Assembly (NCBI RefSeq): GCF_028610705.1
Contig: NZ_JAQQWT010000001.1
Coordinates: 62,001 to 126,000, forward strand
Length of the DNA stretch: 64,000 bases
Source of the DNA: Halalkalibacter alkalisediminis
GTDB taxonomy: Bacteria; Bacillota; Bacilli; Bacillales; Bacillaceae_D
Direction of reading: 5' to 3'
Shown here: one piece after another, positions 43,419 to 52,151 of the stretch
How positions within the stretch are numbered: the first letter of the stretch is position 1
How the letters are laid out: each line of letters opens with the position of its first letter
Program-made: the position numbers and the translations under genes
The notes under the pieces: generated by a model
What the model was told of the DNA's origin: nothing
Database searches by the model: none
Seen by the model: only the letters and a program-made list of their open reading frames with translations

Positions 43419-43435
43419 AGGAAACGGTGTTTCCT
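43419..43435. promoter_or_regulatory. IclR-type operator before malate synthase
   Basis: AGGAAACGGTGTTTCCT is an exact 7-bp inverted repeat with a 3-nt spacer. IclR-family sites often have GGAAA/TTTCC arms. It lies 58 nt before the glcB start. Confidence 0.6.
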
Positions 43436-43492
43436 GATAAGAAACTAGGTAATTATTTAATTAAGTTTTGTATCTAAAAGGGGGAAATCGAA

Positions 43493-45670
43493 TTGTCAAA
43501 GTATGTAAAAATTAGGAACCTTCAAGTGGCACACGCATTATTTCAATTTATTAATGAAGAAGCGCTACCAAAGAGTGAGGTGGCTAGTGAATCATTTTGG
43601 GGAGATTTAGAAACGTTAATTAACGATCTCTCACCTCAGAATAAAGCATTATTAGAAATAAGAGAGGAACTACAACAGAAGATAGATGCTTGGCATAGAG
43701 CTAATAGTGAGACTTTTGATTTTCCTACGTACAAGGCTTTTTTAAAGGAGATTGGTTATTTAGAGCAAGAAGTTGAAGATTATCAAGTTAATACGGAGGG
43801 AGTAGATGATGAGATTTCGATGCACGCTGGACCACAATTAGTGGTACCAGTTAATAACGCTCGGTATGCAATCAACGCTGCTAATGCTCGTTGGGGAAGC
43901 TTATATGATGCTCTTTACGGAACGGATGCTATTAGTGAAGAACAGGGAGCTGAGCGTCAAAAAACTTATAACCCGCTTCGTGGTGAAAAAGTCATTGCTT
44001 TTGCAAAAGATTTTCTAGATCAAGCCGCACCATTAGTTGTCCAATCTCATGCTGACGCTGTACAGTACGCAATTATAAATGGAAAGTTGACGATTACTTT
44101 AAGTACTGGAGAAACGACAGAGCTTAAGTCACCAGAAAAGCTTCTTGGGTATCGGGGGTTACCTGAAGATCCATCCGTTATCTTATTCAGAAACAATGGT
44201 CTTCATTTTGAAATTCAGATTGATCGTAATCATTCGATTGGTAAAACAGATGTTGCCGGTGTGAAAGATATTTTAATGGAATCGGCTTTAACAACGATCA
44301 TGGACTGTGAAGACTCTGTTGCTGCAGTTGATGCTGAAGATAAAGTGTTGGTTTATCGCAACTGGTTAGGTCTAATGGATGGGACATTATCTGCGACATT
44401 CCAAAAAGGAAATAAATCGATAACACGAACATTGAATCCAGAACGGATTTACACGTCACTTGAAGGAGAAGAAATAACATTATCAGGACGTTCCCTTATG
44501 TTTGTGCGTAATGTCGGCCATCTTATGACGACTAACGCGGTATTAGATGCATCTGGTCAGGAAGTACCTGAAGGGATATTAGATAGTGTTGTTACGAGTT
44601 TACTTGCTAAACAAGACCTTTTGCGAAATTGCCAAAAGAATTCAACAAAAGATTCTATTTACATTGTTAAGCCAAAGATGCATGGGTCTAAAGAAGTGGC
44701 CTTTGCTAATCTTCTTTTCAATCGAGTCGAAGATATGCTTGGTCTAACGAGAAATACACTTAAAATTGGTGTGATGGATGAGGAACGCAGAACAAGCATA
44801 AACTTAAAGGCTTGTATCCGTGAAGTAAAAGATAGAGTAGTATTTATTAATACTGGATTTTTGGACCGGACTGGTGACGAAATTCATACATCGATGGAAG
44901 CAGGTCCAGTTATCCGAAAAAGTGAAATGAAGTCTGCCGATTGGTTAGTTGCTTATGAGAAGTCTAACGTGAAAGTGGGATTAGCTAGTGGATTGCAAGG
45001 GCGTGCTCAAATTGGGAAAGGAATGTGGGCAATGCCAGATTTGATGGCAGAGATGTTAAATCAAAAGGGTAGTCAACTTAAAGCTGGAGCTAATACCGCT
45101 TGGGTTCCTTCGCCAACGGCCGCAACGTTACATGCGCTACATTATCATCAAACGGATGTTTGGCAAGTGCAAGATGTATTAGCTAAACAGTCTATTGAAC
45201 TATTAGACGATATATTAACATTGCCTTTAGCTTCTAATACAAACTGGAGTTCAGAAGAGATTCAACAAGAGCTTGACAACAATGCTCAAGGAATCCTAGG
45301 CTATGTGGTTCGTTGGGTAGAGCAAGGTGTTGGTTGTTCAAAAGTACCCGATATTAACAATATTGGTTTAATGGAAGACCGAGCTACATTACGAATCTCA
45401 AGTCAACATATTGCGAATTGGCTGCGTCATGGAATTTGTACAAAAGAACAAGTGAATGAAACATTAAAGCGGATGGCAAAAGTTGTTGATGAACAAAATA
45501 TAAATGACCCCGAATACCGTCCAATGTCTCAAGATTTTGAACAGTCTGTTGCGTTCCAAGCCGCATGCGAACTAGTTTTTGAAGGTTGTAAACAACCAAG
45601 CGGATACACGGAGCCAATCTTACATCGACGTCGTCAGGAAGCAAAAGCCAAAATTGCTCAAAACGCATAA
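43493..45670 (+). CDS. glcB: Malate synthase G
   Basis: A 725-residue enzyme, the full length of the monomeric G form. It joins acetyl-CoA and glyoxylate to malate. Visible signatures include [53 protein letters not shown], the catalytic-region [17 protein letters not shown], and [20 protein letters not shown]. The start is TTG behind AAGGGGGAAA. No isocitrate lyase gene is nearby, so the glyoxylate probably comes from glycolate, ureides or another C2 source. An FAH-family gene follows 52 nt downstream. Confidence 0.96.
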   Translation: MSKYVKIRNLQVAHALFQFINEEALPKSEVASESFWGDLETLINDLSPQNKALLEIREELQQKIDAWHRANSETFDFPTYKAFLKEIGYLEQEVEDYQVNTEGVDDEISMHAGPQLVVPVNNARYAINAANARWGSLYDALYGTDAISEEQGAERQKTYNPLRGEKVIAFAKDFLDQAAPLVVQSHADAVQYAIINGKLTITLSTGETTELKSPEKLLGYRGLPEDPSVILFRNNGLHFEIQIDRNHSIGKTDVAGVKDILMESALTTIMDCEDSVAAVDAEDKVLVYRNWLGLMDGTLSATFQKGNKSITRTLNPERIYTSLEGEEITLSGRSLMFVRNVGHLMTTNAVLDASGQEVPEGILDSVVTSLLAKQDLLRNCQKNSTKDSIYIVKPKMHGSKEVAFANLLFNRVEDMLGLTRNTLKIGVMDEERRTSINLKACIREVKDRVVFINTGFLDRTGDEIHTSMEAGPVIRKSEMKSADWLVAYEKSNVKVGLASGLQGRAQIGKGMWAMPDLMAEMLNQKGSQLKAGANTAWVPSPTAATLHALHYHQTDVWQVQDVLAKQSIELLDDILTLPLASNTNWSSEEIQQELDNNAQGILGYVVRWVEQGVGCSKVPDINNIGLMEDRATLRISSQHIANWLRHGICTKEQVNETLKRMAKVVDEQNINDPEYRPMSQDFEQSVAFQAACELVFEGCKQPSGYTEPILHRRRQEAKAKIAQNA

Positions 45671-45722
45671 TAAGAGTTGGCTATAGCAATGGACAGAAAA
45701 ATATTGAGAGGAAATTGATACT

Positions 45723-46484
45723 ATGAAATTTGTTCGATTTACAGTTGAATCAGAAGTATTTACTGGAGTTCTTTCAAGTGAGGAGATTCAAGTGGTGAGT
45801 GGTGATATCTTTGGAGAATGGGATTATACAGGAAGACTATTCTCCTACCATGATGTTCAAATCCTAGCGCCTCTTGAACCTAATCAAGTAATCGGAATTG
45901 GTGCGAACTTTGTAACGAGTGTGGAAGAACTTCCAGAGAAATCTCCAGAGCTTCCTGTCTTTTTCTTTAAGCCAACATCATCTGTGATTGGTCCTGATGA
46001 AGAGATTGTTATTCCAGAAGCAATCGAACAAGTTAAGTTTGAGTCTGAATTAGCGGTCGTCATTGGAAAAGAAGCAAAAGATGTAGAGGAACCAGACGTT
46101 TTTGATTATGTGTTTGGCTATACGATCGCAAACGATGTTACAGCACCTCAATTCTTTCATGAGGATGGACATTGGATGATTGGAAAATCATTTGATACTT
46201 TTACACCACTAGGTCCTTGTATTGAAACGGAGCTTGACCCATTAAACGTCTTTGTTGAAGCAAAAGTAAACGGGAATGAGAAGCAAAATAGTCCGACTCA
46301 TCTAATGATTGTTTCAATCCAAAAGATGATTTCCTATCTTTCACGTGTGATGACCTTAAAGCCAGGAGATGTCATTTTAACAGGCAGTCCAGTTGGAGCA
46401 GAATTAGTTGGGGATGGTGCCGTAATTGAATGTGAAATAAAAGAAATAGGTGTATTAGGAAATCATTTTGTGAAAAGAAAGTAA
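45723..46484 (+). CDS. Fumarylacetoacetate hydrolase-family protein
   Basis: A 253-residue FAH-fold protein. The conserved metal site and pocket are in PVFFFKPTSSVIGPDEEI, FESELAVVIGKEAKDV (the E-x-E pair), FGYTIANDVTAPQF, GKSFDTFTPLGPCI and KPGDVILTGSPVG. Family members hydrolyse or decarboxylate beta-diketo acids or isomerise hydroxymuconates; oxaloacetate decarboxylation has also been described for the family. Co-transcription with malate synthase (no terminator between them) would suit an acid near the C2/C4 node. The true substrate is not deducible here. Confidence 0.88.
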   Translation: MKFVRFTVESEVFTGVLSSEEIQVVSGDIFGEWDYTGRLFSYHDVQILAPLEPNQVIGIGANFVTSVEELPEKSPELPVFFFKPTSSVIGPDEEIVIPEAIEQVKFESELAVVIGKEAKDVEEPDVFDYVFGYTIANDVTAPQFFHEDGHWMIGKSFDTFTPLGPCIETELDPLNVFVEAKVNGNEKQNSPTHLMIVSIQKMISYLSRVMTLKPGDVILTGSPVGAELVGDGAVIECEIKEIGVLGNHFVKRK

Positions 46485-46503
46485 AGGCCAATTAATAATG
46501 AGC

Positions 46504-46541
46504 CAGGTAAAAACAAATCAATTGTTTTTACCTGTTTTTTT
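46504..46541 (+). terminator. Terminator after the FAH gene
   Basis: CAGGTAAAAACAA pairs with TTGTTTTTACCTG, followed by TTTTTTT. Confidence 0.88.
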
Positions 46542-46556
46542 AATAATGAAAAAAGC

Positions 46557-46578
46557 ACCTCAATCATATGATTGAGGT
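46557..46578 (-). terminator. Terminator of msmX (minus strand)
   Basis: ACCTCAATCAT and ATGATTGAGGT form a 22-nt perfect palindrome just beyond the msmX stop. On the minus strand it is followed by GCTTTTTTC. Confidence 0.85.
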
Positions 46579-46590
46579 ACCTTTTGTATA

Positions 46591-47688
46591 TTAGTAAATT
46601 CTTTTTTCTGTTTCAGTATCAAAGAAATGTACTTTATTCATATCAAATGCTAATTGGACTTTTTCACCATTTTTCACGTCTGAACGAGCATCTACGCGAG
46701 CGATGAAATCTTGACCTGCCACTTTCGAGTAAAGGTAAGATTCAGCACCTAATAATTCAGCTACTTCAATAGTTGCTTCAATTTGAGTTTCCGGAGAAGC
46801 TTCTAAGAATAATAGTTCATCATGAATGTCCTCAGGACGAACACCTAAAATGACTTCTTTACCTGCATAGCCTCTTTCTTTTAAAAGCTTCATTTTCCCT
46901 TCTGGAATTTTAATTTTAACGTCTCCAAGTGTGAAGACACCATCTCCTAATTTCCCATTTAAGAAGTTCATAGCAGGTGAACCGATGAAACCACCAACAA
47001 AGACATTATCAGGGTTATCATAAACTTCTTTAGGAGTTCCTACTTGTTGGATGAACCCATCTTTCATGATAACGATACGAGTAGCCATTGTCATTGCTTC
47101 AGTTTGGTCATGTGTTACGTAAATGGTTGTTGTTTGAAGGCGCTGATGTAATTTTCCTATCTCTGCACGCATTTGAACACGAAGTTTAGCATCAAGGTTA
47201 GATAATGGCTCATCCATTAAGAAAACTTGTGGATCACGAACGATAGCACGTCCTAATGCAACACGTTGACGTTGTCCACCCGACATCGCTTTTGGCTTAC
47301 GATCTAGCATTTCAGTTAAACCTAGAATTTTCGCAGCTTCTTTTACACGTCTATCAATTTCCTCTTTTTTAAACTTACGTAGTTTAAGACCAAATGCCAT
47401 ATTATCATATACATTCATATGTGGATAAAGTGCATAGTTTTGGAAAACCATTGCGATATCACGGTCTTTTGGAGCAACGTCATTCACACGGCGGTCACCA
47501 ATGTAGAGGTCTCCTTTTGAAATCTCTTCAAGTCCTGCGATCATACGTAATGTTGTGGACTTCCCGCATCCAGAAGGACCAACAAAAACGATGAATTCTT
47601 TATCTTCTATTTTTAAATTGAAGTCAGTAACTGCTGTTACATCACCATCATAAATTTTGTATACATTTTCTAAACGAATTTCTCCCAT
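46591..47688 (-). CDS. msmX: Multi-sugar ABC transporter ATP-binding protein MsmX
   Basis: A 365-residue ATPase of the MalK/UgpC group. Walker A GPSGCGKSTT, signature MSGGQRQRVALGRAI, Walker B VFLMDEPLSNLDAKLR, switch His in IYVTHDQTEAMT, then a regulatory OB/TOBE domain (residues about 235-365, IRPED-like VRPEDIHDEL). It stands alone, not in a transporter operon. In Bacillus subtilis the homologue energises several sugar importers. Both ABC importers in this window lack an ATPase, which fits. A cre-like element lies upstream. The ATG follows AAAGGGGCGAG. Confidence 0.95.
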   Translation of the reverse strand: MGEIRLENVYKIYDGDVTAVTDFNLKIEDKEFIVFVGPSGCGKSTTLRMIAGLEEISKGDLYIGDRRVNDVAPKDRDIAMVFQNYALYPHMNVYDNMAFGLKLRKFKKEEIDRRVKEAAKILGLTEMLDRKPKAMSGGQRQRVALGRAIVRDPQVFLMDEPLSNLDAKLRVQMRAEIGKLHQRLQTTTIYVTHDQTEAMTMATRIVIMKDGFIQQVGTPKEVYDNPDNVFVGGFIGSPAMNFLNGKLGDGVFTLGDVKIKIPEGKMKLLKERGYAGKEVILGVRPEDIHDELLFLEASPETQIEATIEVAELLGAESYLYSKVAGQDFIARVDARSDVKNGEKVQLAFDMNKVHFFDTETEKRIY

Positions 47689-47736
47689 AACAACTCGCCC
47701 CTTTTCTTTTCTTAAGTATGTTATTAGTCTACCTTA

Positions 47737-47750
47737 AGAAAGCGTTTTCT
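47737..47750 (-). promoter_or_regulatory. cre-like palindrome upstream of msmX
   Basis: AGAAAGCGTTTTCT is nearly palindromic and matches the inner ten positions of the CcpA consensus; the outermost base on each side differs. Confidence 0.5.
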
Positions 47751-47801
47751 CATATTGTAAAAGTGCATAAAAAAGAATGCATGGTTTTTGTGCACCATGC
47801 A

Positions 47802-48710
47802 TTATTTGCTAGAATCATTTATTAGTAAAGCCAGATAAATAGAAACTGCATGACTGAAATGCCTGATGTCTATCCCTGTTTTTTCAACGAATTTCTCAAC
47901 ACGGTATTGCATGGTATTGCGGTGAAGATAGAGTTTCTTTGCAGCTAAAGAGATATTCATATTGCAATCTAAATACATTTTTATACTTTTAATAAGCTCT
48001 TTTTCTTTTAGGACATTAGATAATAATTGCTCGGAAATCTGATGTAAAGTTGAAGGACTTGCCTCATGTAATAGTAGGTAAGGGATTACTGCTTCACCAT
48101 TATAAATGCTCTTTCTTATTAATTGACTGACTGTTGAAAAACACATTTTTTCCCAAAGGAAGTGTGTTTTCGCTTCGGAAAATGTAAATTTTCTCAGGCC
48201 TATGTATAGGGATATGTCAATGTAGAAATCACTTGTAATTGTATCTTTAATGGAATCATAAAGGTTTTCTATAGAATCCGTTATATCTGGTTGCAAATCA
48301 ACTATGACACCTTGTCTTTCCGTTTCCCAAAGTATGGCGGTTTTCGTCGAGAATAAACTAGCTATTGCTTCAGATAACGTACTATGATCGGGAATCTCTC
48401 CTTTGATATTCATATGAATAAAACGAAAAGTGGAATTTTCTTTTTCAGCCGTATTTATGCTGCTCTCTGAATCAAATAATAGCGTTGCCCAAAATCTCTC
48501 TTCATTTGATTTACTCTGATAATTTTTTGTTATGTTAATGGGTGTTAAAAAGATCGTTAACAATGATTGCTCGTTAGTTGTTAATTGATCAACAGGAAAA
48601 CCAATAGTGAGATTGTCCGGTGTTTTATACCAGCAATAATCATCATGAGCCAATTGATCACTCCACAGAACTACTTTATCACCAAAGTGTTGTTTAAGTT
48701 TATCTAACAT
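47802..48710 (-). CDS. PucR/CdaR-type regulator
   Basis: A 302-residue protein whose last 60 residues (LDCNMNISLAAKKLYLHRNTMQYRVEKFVEKTGIDI) are the PucR C-terminal helix-turn-helix found in CdaR and PucR regulators. The rest is an undefined sensor region. ATG 48710 is chosen, with AAAGGAAT upstream, because the 16 residues from the earlier start are hydrophobic and lack a ribosome site. It lies directly upstream of msmX on the same strand, separated by the cre-like site. A role in controlling msmX or sugar acids is plausible but unproven. Confidence 0.82.
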   Translation of the reverse strand: MLDKLKQHFGDKVVLWSDQLAHDDYCWYKTPDNLTIGFPVDQLTTNEQSLLTIFLTPINITKNYQSKSNEERFWATLLFDSESSINTAEKENSTFRFIHMNIKGEIPDHSTLSEAIASLFSTKTAILWETERQGVIVDLQPDITDSIENLYDSIKDTITSDFYIDISLYIGLRKFTFSEAKTHFLWEKMCFSTVSQLIRKSIYNGEAVIPYLLLHEASPSTLHQISEQLLSNVLKEKELIKSIKMYLDCNMNISLAAKKLYLHRNTMQYRVEKFVEKTGIDIRHFSHAVSIYLALLINDSSK

Positions 48711-48882
48711 AAAAGATTCCTTTCTAATAAAAATGAACAATAAAGCAACGAGATACACAATAAGGATACCATATTAAATACTGCTTATGAAAAATCAATA
48801 AGATTTATATATATTGAATAATAATATCTGCAATGTAATCAATACTATAAGAGAATAAGTTAAACATTAGGAGGTGGGCTAA

Positions 48883-49086
48883 ATGAGTAAACTTACAACA
48901 AAAGAGTTGTCCTTTATTGAAGATGAGATTAGAGCAGAAGAAATTACAGCAAAAACAATGAATTGGTGCGCTTCTCAATGTGAGGATCAAGAACTAAGAA
49001 ATTTACTTGAACAGCTTGCTGAAAAGCACCAATTAAAAATTGCAGACCTTTCGCAATACTTTAACCGATCTGGAATTATTCAATAA
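48883..49086 (+). CDS. Small CotF-like spore coat protein (67 residues)
   Basis: A short helical protein (LTTKELSFIEDEIRAEE; TAKTMNWCASQCEDQELRNLLEQLAEKHQ), resembling the first half of CotF/YraD-type spore coat proteins with a ferritin-like two-helix pattern. It is followed 15 nt later by a larger CotF-like gene, suggesting the two units together equal one coat protein pair, as in the yraF/yraG families. AGGAGGTGGGC precedes the ATG. Expected to be expressed in the mother cell; no sporulation promoter was confirmed by eye. Confidence 0.75.
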   Translation: MSKLTTKELSFIEDEIRAEEITAKTMNWCASQCEDQELRNLLEQLAEKHQLKIADLSQYFNRSGIIQ

Positions 49087-49101
49087 TGGAGGGACATAAG
49101 A

Positions 49102-49389
49102 ATGCCAAATAATATAGAAGGCCGAGGTTTGACCGACCGAGAGATGTTACAACTATGTTTACAACTCGAAAAAGGTAGATGCCAAAGTATTAGTCATACA
49201 CTCTTAGAATCGAGTCATAAAGAACTTCGTAAAATTTATCAACAGTGTTTTGATAATGCAAGTCATAATCAATATAAACTATTTGAAGTAATGAGTGAAA
49301 AAGGTTGGTATAAAACAAGTCAAGCTACTGCTAAGCAAGTTGCAGAGGTGCAAGAGTTTATGCAACATAACCTTAATCCAGAAGGATGA
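49102..49389 (+). CDS. CotF-family spore coat protein
   Basis: A 95-residue protein with the CotF-type core: GLTDREMLQLCLQLEKGRCQSISHTLLESSHKELRKIYQQCFDNASHNQYKLFEVMSEKGWY in which helices carry regularly spaced Leu/Tyr residues and the ending 'F-x-x-M-x-x-x-G-W-Y' is characteristic. Such proteins are cross-linked into the inner spore coat. The ATG has GGAGGGAC upstream. It lies between the 67-residue relative and a 56-residue hydrophilic gene. Confidence 0.82.
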   Translation: MPNNIEGRGLTDREMLQLCLQLEKGRCQSISHTLLESSHKELRKIYQQCFDNASHNQYKLFEVMSEKGWYKTSQATAKQVAEVQEFMQHNLNPEG

Positions 49390-49430
49390 ACACTAATTGA
49401 GTATACAAAAATAAGGGAGGTGTAAAATCA

Positions 49431-49601
49431 ATGATAAATCAGGACTTAGATAAATTTAACCATGTCCAGCAAAAACATAAATCGAGGTATTTAAAAGGAG
49501 CAAATGGAGTAAAAAAGGAGGGGGCAAATCAGAACGACAATACTATTACGGGTACATCAGTAGGTGCTGAAGGAAGAGATCTATCTAGAGAATCTAAATA
49601 A
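49431..49601 (+). CDS. 56-residue hydrophilic protein in the spore coat cluster
   Basis: ATG 49431 follows GGGAGGTG at 8 nt and the frame ends at TAA 49599. The product is rich in Lys, Asn and Gly (INQDLDKFNHVQQKHK; GANQNDNTITGTSVGAEG) with no hydrophobic core, so it is probably disordered. I do not recognise it. Its position directly after two coat-type genes and before a terminator suggests a small spore-associated protein. Confidence 0.6.
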   Translation: MINQDLDKFNHVQQKHKSRYLKGANGVKKEGANQNDNTITGTSVGAEGRDLSRESK

Positions 49602-49617
49602 TTTAGTAGGCAAATAG

Positions 49618-49647
49618 GGCGAGACTAACTTATGTTTCGTCTTTTTT
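49618..49647 (+). terminator. Terminator after the coat gene cluster
   Basis: GCGAGAC and GTTTCGTC form a stem with one G-T pair, followed by TTTTTTT. Confidence 0.65.
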
Positions 49648-49726
49648 TGGAAAATGATTTACTTTATTATGAGCAATCGATTATAGTAACGATTAAAAGG
49701 ATGATAAATCATAAGGAGGTAACCAA

Positions 49727-49987
49727 ATGAGTGAAACAGCTTCTAAGCAAATAAGCATTCATATTTCGGAAGAGCAAACGATTACAGAATTAAGTAAATT
49801 AGTTCAACATTTTAAGGCAGAAATTTATTTAAAGAAAATTGTGAATGGCAATGTAATAGAAGTAAATCTTAAAAGCTTTTTAGGGTTAATTACTTTACAG
49901 CTGAAAAATAATGATCGTATCACAGTCCGAACGATCGGATCAGATTATAATGAAGCTCTAAGTAAAGTAGTAGAGTTCTTAACATAA
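49727..49987 (+). CDS. HPr-like protein lacking the phospho-histidine motif
   Basis: An 86-residue protein with the HPr fold pattern. Residues 50-75 correspond to the regulatory serine region: EVNLKSFLGLITLQLKNNDRITV, compared with NLKSIMGVMSL in HPr, so the Ser-46 equivalent is kept. The active-site stretch G-x-H-A-R-P-A is replaced by SEEQTITEL, so phosphotransfer from Enzyme I is not expected. In Bacillus, Crh likewise lacks the histidine and acts with CcpA once phosphorylated on Ser-46. This protein differs from Crh at most positions and may be another regulatory paralogue. ATAAGGAGGT precedes the ATG. Confidence 0.75.
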   Translation: MSETASKQISIHISEEQTITELSKLVQHFKAEIYLKKIVNGNVIEVNLKSFLGLITLQLKNNDRITVRTIGSDYNEALSKVVEFLT

Positions 49988-50087
49988 TTAATTTAAGAAG
50001 AGAAATGATAATTATTATAAAAATTTAAGAGTTTAGAAAATTTCACTATTGCTATTTCTTTTGTTTTTGAGTAGAATTACCTTAGAG

Positions 50088-50123
50088 TTTAGATCGATCT
50101 AAAAACAAAAATAGATCGATCTA
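50088..50123. promoter_or_regulatory. Paired operators before the TRAP operon
   Basis: TTTAGATCGATCTAAA (50088-50103) and TAGATCGATCTA (50112-50123) are exact palindromes centred 22 nt apart, about two helical turns. The same 12-bp core occurs twice before the ALDH operon at 56.8 kb. The LacI-family gene at 53536 is the likely source of the binding protein. Confidence 0.78.
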
Positions 50124-50213
50124 ATATAAACCTTAAAGGGGGATTATCAATAATAAGAAAACAGAAACTTTATAAGTGGAAATGTTTCCTTATTAAAAAA
50201 ATTTCGGTTAGAT

Positions 50214-50227
50214 TGAAAGCGCTATCT
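50214..50227 (+). promoter_or_regulatory. cre-like site before the TRAP operon
   Basis: TGAAAGCGCTATCT matches the CcpA consensus at all but the last position and lies 42 nt before dctP, predicting catabolite repression. Confidence 0.65.
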
Positions 50228-50268
50228 AGTATTTGTTGAAATTTTTATACTATTAAGGGGGGGTTAAT

Positions 50269-51297
50269 TTGAAGAAATTATTGACAACGTTATCTTTAGC
50301 AAGTATGTTAGCTCTTGCTGCCTGTGGTGGACAAAGTGCAGAGCCATCTGGCCAAAATGGTGAAGAAGCAGCTACAGGAGAAGCTAAAGTTATGAAGCTA
50401 GCAGTTGTAACACCAGATGAGAGATCTTTAACTAAAGGCTTATACAAATTTCAAGAAATTGTTGAAAGTGAAACCAATGGCTCTATTAAAGTAGAAGTAC
50501 ACCCTAATGGCCAACTCGGTGGAGACCGTGAAGTTCTTGAAGGACTTCAATTAGGAACGATTGAGGGGACAACAGTTTCAACTGGACCAGTTGCTCAATT
50601 TGCACCACGCTTTGCCATGTTTGATCTGCCATTTTTATTTTCTGATACAGACATAGCTTATGAAGTATTAGATGGTCCAATTGGTGTTGATTTATTAAAT
50701 GATTTACCTGAACAAGGATTGATTGGTCTGAATTATTGGGAAAACGGATTCAGACATATGACGAATGATGTAAGAGAAATCACTTCGTTGGAAGATATTA
50801 AAGGACTGAAAATTAGAACGCTAGAAAATGATTTGCATATTGATATGTGGCGTGAACTAGGAGCAAACCCAACGCCGATGGCTTTCACTGAGCTTTTTGC
50901 TGGTTTACAACAAGGAGTTGTAGATGGACAAGAGAATCCTGTAGGAAATGTAACGACCTCTAACTTTTATGAAGTTCAGGAATTTTTAACGAAAACTGGA
51001 CACATTTACAATGCTAGTTTATTTATGATTAGTAAAGCGTTCTGGGATACACTTACAGAAGATGAGCTAGCAATTATGACAATGGCAGCAGAAGAAGCAA
51101 GAAATTATCAACGTGAATTAAACCAACAAGAAGAGTTAGAGGCTTATGATTTCTTAGAAGAAAATGGAATGACTATTACTGAATTATCAGCTGAAGAACA
51201 ACAAAAAATCTTTGAAAAAGTTCAACCTGTATATGAAAAATATTCATCTAGGATTGGTGAAGATCTTGTAAATCAGCTATTGGATGCTGTTCAATAA
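50269..51297 (+). CDS. dctP: TRAP transporter substrate-binding lipoprotein
   Basis: A 342-residue DctP protein starting at TTG behind an AGGGGGGG ribosome site. The signal peptide ends LALAACGG. Ligand-site features: HPNGQLGGDREVLEGLQLGTIEGT, GLNYWENGFRHMTNDVR, GLKIRTLENDLHIDMWRELGANPTPMAFTELFAGLQQGVVDGQENP; the Arg in KIRT is the usual carboxylate-binding residue. It heads a dctPQM operon. It shares about the same layout as the orphan DctP at 6459 but differs in pocket residues, so ligands probably differ. The organic-acid substrate is unknown. Confidence 0.92.
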   Translation: MKKLLTTLSLASMLALAACGGQSAEPSGQNGEEAATGEAKVMKLAVVTPDERSLTKGLYKFQEIVESETNGSIKVEVHPNGQLGGDREVLEGLQLGTIEGTTVSTGPVAQFAPRFAMFDLPFLFSDTDIAYEVLDGPIGVDLLNDLPEQGLIGLNYWENGFRHMTNDVREITSLEDIKGLKIRTLENDLHIDMWRELGANPTPMAFTELFAGLQQGVVDGQENPVGNVTTSNFYEVQEFLTKTGHIYNASLFMISKAFWDTLTEDELAIMTMAAEEARNYQRELNQQEELEAYDFLEENGMTITELSAEEQQKIFEKVQPVYEKYSSRIGEDLVNQLLDAVQ

Positions 51298-51307
51298 GTA
51301 AATTAAG

Positions 51308-51339
51308 AGATCTCGAGAAGAGGAATCTTCTTGAGATCT
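51308..51339 (+). repeat. Strong hairpin between dctP and dctQM
   Basis: AGATCTCGAGAAGA (51308-51321) pairs with TCTTCTTGAGATCT (51326-51339) with one mismatch, loop GGAA. No T run follows. It probably stabilises the dctP message relative to the permease genes. Confidence 0.7.
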
Positions 51340-51582
51340 AAACTCTTATACTTTGAAACTAACGATAATGTGCAACATACTATACGGTCATTAAAGATGA
51401 ACAAAAGTATTTATCTAAGTACGATTGAAAACTGCCAATGTCCTAAAAAGTGAAGCGATCATTGTGTTAGCTAATAAGGCATTCTAAAAAGAAAAAGTGT
51501 GATGGTAACCCTATAATTGGCAAAGATATATAGTTTTGTTTTTCTTTACTTAATAGATATTTACTGGAAGAGAGGTATTCGT

Positions 51583-52140
51583 ATGAAAGTATTAAGATGG
51601 CTAGATAAGCATATTGAGGAAGTGTTTTTAGTTGTTTTTTCAGTAGTTATGGTTACGGCTATTTTCATGCAAGTATTTATGAGATATGTACTAGGATCAT
51701 CACTTGCATGGTCTGAGGAATTAGCCAGATATTGTTTTATTTGGCTTGTCTATGTAGGAATTAGTTATGGAGTGAAAAAGCAACGCCATATTAAAGTCGA
51801 TGTGATACTTATCTTACTAAAAGACAAGTGGAAAGTTGTGCTAAATATCATTGCAAATTTAATTTTCTTAGGATTTGCGGTGTTTGTTATTATATACGGC
51901 TACAGTATTGCTAGTAGACTACTTGCGTTTGGTCAGACATCACCAGCACTTCAATTACCAATGGGGCTTGTGTATTTAGCCACTCCTATTGGAATGGGTC
52001 TAACAGCATTTCGTTTAATTCAACAGCTCATTCAGCTGATTCGTACGTTATTAGGTAACGAAGAATTTGATGTGAAAACAGAACAAGAACGTCTATTAGA
52101 AAATCAAGACATCATTACTGATAAAGGGATGAAAGAGTAG
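51583..52140 (+). CDS. dctQ: TRAP transporter small permease
   Basis: A 185-residue membrane protein with four hydrophobic segments; the family features SSLAWSEELARYCFIWLVYVGISYGVKKQRHIKVD and QLPMGLVYLATPIG are present. DctQ links the binding protein cycle to the large permease DctM. ATG 51583 has AGAGAGGT upstream; a longer in-frame version begins in non-coding-like sequence. It ends 11 nt before dctM. Confidence 0.92.
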   Translation: MKVLRWLDKHIEEVFLVVFSVVMVTAIFMQVFMRYVLGSSLAWSEELARYCFIWLVYVGISYGVKKQRHIKVDVILILLKDKWKVVLNIIANLIFLGFAVFVIIYGYSIASRLLAFGQTSPALQLPMGLVYLATPIGMGLTAFRLIQQLIQLIRTLLGNEEFDVKTEQERLLENQDIITDKGMKE

Positions 52141-52151
52141 GGGGTATTAGG

